Positions 5,864 to 8,173 of a stretch of 8,173 nt of DNA are shown in pieces. This stretch comes from Bacteroidales bacterium UBA1769. GTDB lineage: Bacteria; Bacteroidota; Bacteroidia; Bacteroidales; UBA932. Each line of letters opens with the position of its first letter. Position 1 is the first letter of the stretch. The stretch covers positions 1 through 8,173 of the forward strand of contig DCGV01000095.1 of assembly GCA_002314725.1 (NCBI GenBank), written 5' to 3'. Below the pieces are notes generated by a model. The model made no database searches and was not told the DNA's origin. It worked only from the letters and a program-made list of their open reading frames with translations. Both the position numbers and the translations under genes were made by a program.

Positions 5864-7012
5864 ATGGATGAACTGATTGAGGGCTTTTTTGAAAGGGATT
5901 TAGAAAACGACATTAATGATAAGATGTTTAACTATAACTACTCATTACCTATGGATGAGTTGGAACAGTATGTCTTATCTCTAATGGCAAAGCCGTACTC
6001 TCAATTCATTGAATATGTATCAACCAGATATTGTTTTAAGTCCATTACAACCTCAGAAATACCACAAATAAGCAGTTATGAACTTGCTACTTTGGGGATA
6101 TGCGAAACGCTGATTAATCTTAACGATCCCGGCTTGGAATGTACCGATATAGGTATTCAATTGTATACTGACGGTAAAGAAAGAACAGATGGAGCGTGTT
6201 TTAAGTACGGTGAAAATCATGTTAAAGGTGCATTATTTCATGGCCTAACGCAATGCAGTGGAAATAAATGGTTTCTCACTTGTCTTGGACGCATATATCC
6301 TCAACTAGATGGTGAAATGAGACAGTTCCTGTCAGCACGGACACTTTTGAGAAACCCGTTTTTTCACATCGTTATTTCAGAAGCAGTAAAGAGAGATGTC
6401 AATATTCGTAATTATATGCCTGGCCTTTCAGAGTCGACAAAGACAAGGAGAAGTTCCAGTTGCATGCATTTTCTCAATGTGATTACCAAACAGTGCGAAA
6501 TCGAGAATGTACCGATTCATAATATCGGTTATTTATCGGTGACTGCCGAAAAAAGAATGTGGCAGCCTGTTGAGGAAATTGGCAATAATGCCATGTTCAG
6601 AACACATTTGCCTGTATATTCTATTCGTGCTGCTTGCGGTGCGTTTAATCATAATGATTCTAATGACTTGGAAGGCTGGCTTGATGTATCGAAGTTTGGT
6701 GTAAAACCTCAGAAAGATATGTTCATAGTTCACGCTGAGGGTAATTCAATGGAGCCAAAAATCCATGATGGGGATTTATGTGTTTTCAGATACACAAATG
6801 CCATTGAAGATGGTGAGATTATGCTTGTGGAAAGCAACAACATTGAATGCCAACATGTAATCAAAATAGTACGCAATTTTGAACCTCCTAGATATGAAAG
6901 TTTTACGCTTCATTCGTTAAATTCAGAATATAGTGATATTATACTAACAGAAGAAGACAACCCACGCATAACCGGTTCGTTAGTGAACGTACTAGGTCAA
7001 TATAAGGACTGA
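5864..7012 (+). CDS. S24 (LexA/UmuD-like) domain protein with long unknown N-terminal region
   Basis: The C-terminal third (about 250-382) of this 382-residue protein is a peptidase S24 domain. AEGNSMEPKIHDGDL (291-305) carries the nucleophile Ser295, and HVIKIV (331-336) supplies Lys334, the expected general base. Upstream, LPVYSIRAACGAF (249-261) contains Cys259-Gly260, about 35 residues before the serine, matching the self-cleavage site geometry of UmuD (Cys-Gly) and LexA (Ala-Gly). The roughly 245-residue N-terminal part is not the usual short LexA helix-turn-helix or UmuD tail; I do not recognise it. A stretch at 188-208 (LSESTKTRRSSS, then hydrophobic residues) might be a winged-helix recognition segment. 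The gene starts 5 bases after the preceding stop. It may be a RecA-responsive or self-processing regulator or effector; that is inference. Confidence 0.82.
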   Translation: MDELIEGFFERDLENDINDKMFNYNYSLPMDELEQYVLSLMAKPYSQFIEYVSTRYCFKSITTSEIPQISSYELATLGICETLINLNDPGLECTDIGIQLYTDGKERTDGACFKYGENHVKGALFHGLTQCSGNKWFLTCLGRIYPQLDGEMRQFLSARTLLRNPFFHIVISEAVKRDVNIRNYMPGLSESTKTRRSSSCMHFLNVITKQCEIENVPIHNIGYLSVTAEKRMWQPVEEIGNNAMFRTHLPVYSIRAACGAFNHNDSNDLEGWLDVSKFGVKPQKDMFIVHAEGNSMEPKIHDGDLCVFRYTNAIEDGEIMLVESNNIECQHVIKIVRNFEPPRYESFTLHSLNSEYSDIILTEEDNPRITGSLVNVLGQYKD

Positions 7013-7034
7013 TAATAACCCAAATAAACAAACA

Positions 7035-8173
7035 ATGCTAAAAGAAAAAATCTTTGATATTTCATCAATACACAAAACATATTGGAAGGATTTCTGTGAT
7101 GTCTGCTATTCTCGGTTTGGCTTTGAATCTGGCGAGGAGCGCACATACGAACAGAAATACGAAACCTTCTGTCGTTGTAAACCATATATTACTGAGAATG
7201 ACAATTATGAGCTTCAACTTATGAGTGTCAAGGAAGCTGATTTGAAACGATTGCATACGTTGTATGATTGGTTTTTTAATGTAACTGACGGCATTGATAT
7301 TGTCCCATCGCTGTACTGTCTTGTGAGAATGATGAGAACAATCGGTCGTAATCTGAATCGGGATGTTGCTCTGGTGAAATACATTTGCCCAAGAAAAACG
7401 AAGGTGAATTATTCAGAGTATTTTCTTAAGGAAAAAGCGATTGTGCTTTCTACAATTGAAAATAACAAAACGTTGAGAGAAATTGTCAAGTCTGGTATTG
7501 AATCTCAAATGCTCGAGGAACTCTGGGGATGGCAGTGCTTTGGTGAATATACATTAGATTATGTTCAGTCAATCGAGCATGAAGATGGAACAGTAGATCA
7601 GTTCAACAATGCTGATATCACAATAGATTGGGCTGCCAATAGTATTTCCCATGATGAAGTTTGTCTTTTTAATGCTAGTCTTCGAGAGTTTATTGATGCA
7701 TTGCCACAAGGTACAGAATGTCCTAGAGGAAATGAACTGCAGGCTTTTTTGTACCGATTGTTTATGTCGTATGAGGATTCTTTGCCCGATATTAAAGAAG
7801 AATTAGAGGAACTTCCATCACCAAGAAATCTGATGGAATTGGGCGAGGAACTGGAAAGACTTAAGAGGAGTTTCTTTGAAACGTCATTGGGTGAACGGTG
7901 GAAGACCTGTATGGAATATGATGACGGATTGAAACATTTTGCGAACTATTTCATGCATCATCGCAAAGATTTTTCTGTGGAAGAGGAACATACTTTCTTA
8001 TACACGCTAGACAAAATAAGTATTGTCATTGACATACTAAACGGAAAGGCGGAAAAGTATTGGCTTGATGTGAAATATCCAGAAGAATGGCAGAAAGAAC
8101 TAGTTGCAGACAATGTGGCAACTGATTGTAAAGTAGAAACGAACAAAAGCACTTTGATGAATATTGAAGATGA
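7035..8173 (+). CDS. Large unidentified acidic protein (3' end beyond window)
   Basis: An uninterrupted frame of 379 codons runs from ATG 7035 to the window edge without a stop. It lies 22 bases after the S24 gene behind an A-rich leader (AAATAAACAAACA) typical of Bacteroidota starts. I do not recognise the family. Near the N-terminus a CxxC pair (Cys21, Cys24) and a CxC pair (Cys46, Cys48) could form a zinc site. The sequence is mostly helical and acidic, with a Glu/Leu-rich likely coiled stretch at about 249-280 and several Trp/Tyr-rich segments (LWGWQCFGEY, 163-172). No signal peptide, membrane segment, Walker motif or nuclease motif is visible in this part. Catalytic domains could lie in the missing C-terminal part. 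Its place in the run suggests it is an operon member. Confidence 0.8.
   Translation, partial: MLKEKIFDISSIHKTYWKDFCDVCYSRFGFESGEERTYEQKYETFCRCKPYITENDNYELQLMSVKEADLKRLHTLYDWFFNVTDGIDIVPSLYCLVRMMRTIGRNLNRDVALVKYICPRKTKVNYSEYFLKEKAIVLSTIENNKTLREIVKSGIESQMLEELWGWQCFGEYTLDYVQSIEHEDGTVDQFNNADITIDWAANSISHDEVCLFNASLREFIDALPQGTECPRGNELQAFLYRLFMSYEDSLPDIKEELEELPSPRNLMELGEELERLKRSFFETSLGERWKTCMEYDDGLKHFANYFMHHRKDFSVEEEHTFLYTLDKISIVIDILNGKAEKYWLDVKYPEEWQKELVADNVATDCKVETNKSTLMNIED

Overview
The window looks like an accessory, mobile-element-like or prophage-like region from a Bacteroidales-type genome (Bacteroides/Prevotella relatives). The DNA is AT-rich. The one clear promoter matches the Bacteroidota pattern (TTTG, 20-nt spacer, TAnnTTTG). 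Most starts have A-rich leaders rather than strong Shine-Dalgarno sites. The taxonomic call is an inference from these signals only.

Layout. Positions 1-89 hold the 3' end of an unidentified gene. Positions 90-326 are a non-coding control region with a 9-bp-arm palindrome (141-159), a partly matching second site (245-254) and a promoter (275-306). From 327 to the end of the window every gene is on the + strand and packed like one operon: a 95-aa cysteine-rich small protein (327-614), a radical SAM enzyme (634-1965), a ParB/Srx-like protein (1962-2987), a small PD-(D/E)XK-type nuclease-like protein (2987-3400), an SNF2-family helicase/translocase (3397-4875), a second ParB/Srx-like protein (4884-5858), a protein with a C-terminal LexA/UmuD-like S24 domain (5864-7012), and a large unidentified protein that runs off the end (7035-8173). 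Junctions are 4-nt overlaps, a 1-nt overlap, or gaps of 5 to 22 nt, so co-transcription and partial translational coupling are likely.

How the parts may work together (inference). A nuclease-like protein coupled to an SNF2 translocase suggests a DNA-processing machine. The two ParB-like proteins are paralogues that share a variant nucleotide-pocket motif. The radical SAM enzyme could supply a chemical step on a nucleobase, nucleotide or protein. The S24 protein keeps both the Ser-Lys dyad and a Cys-Gly cleavage site, so it could respond to DNA damage or act as a self-processing switch. I do not recognise this gene combination as a named defence or DNA-modification system. It could be an undescribed DNA-modification or defence operon, or a phage/ICE early-region module. 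The window does not decide between these.
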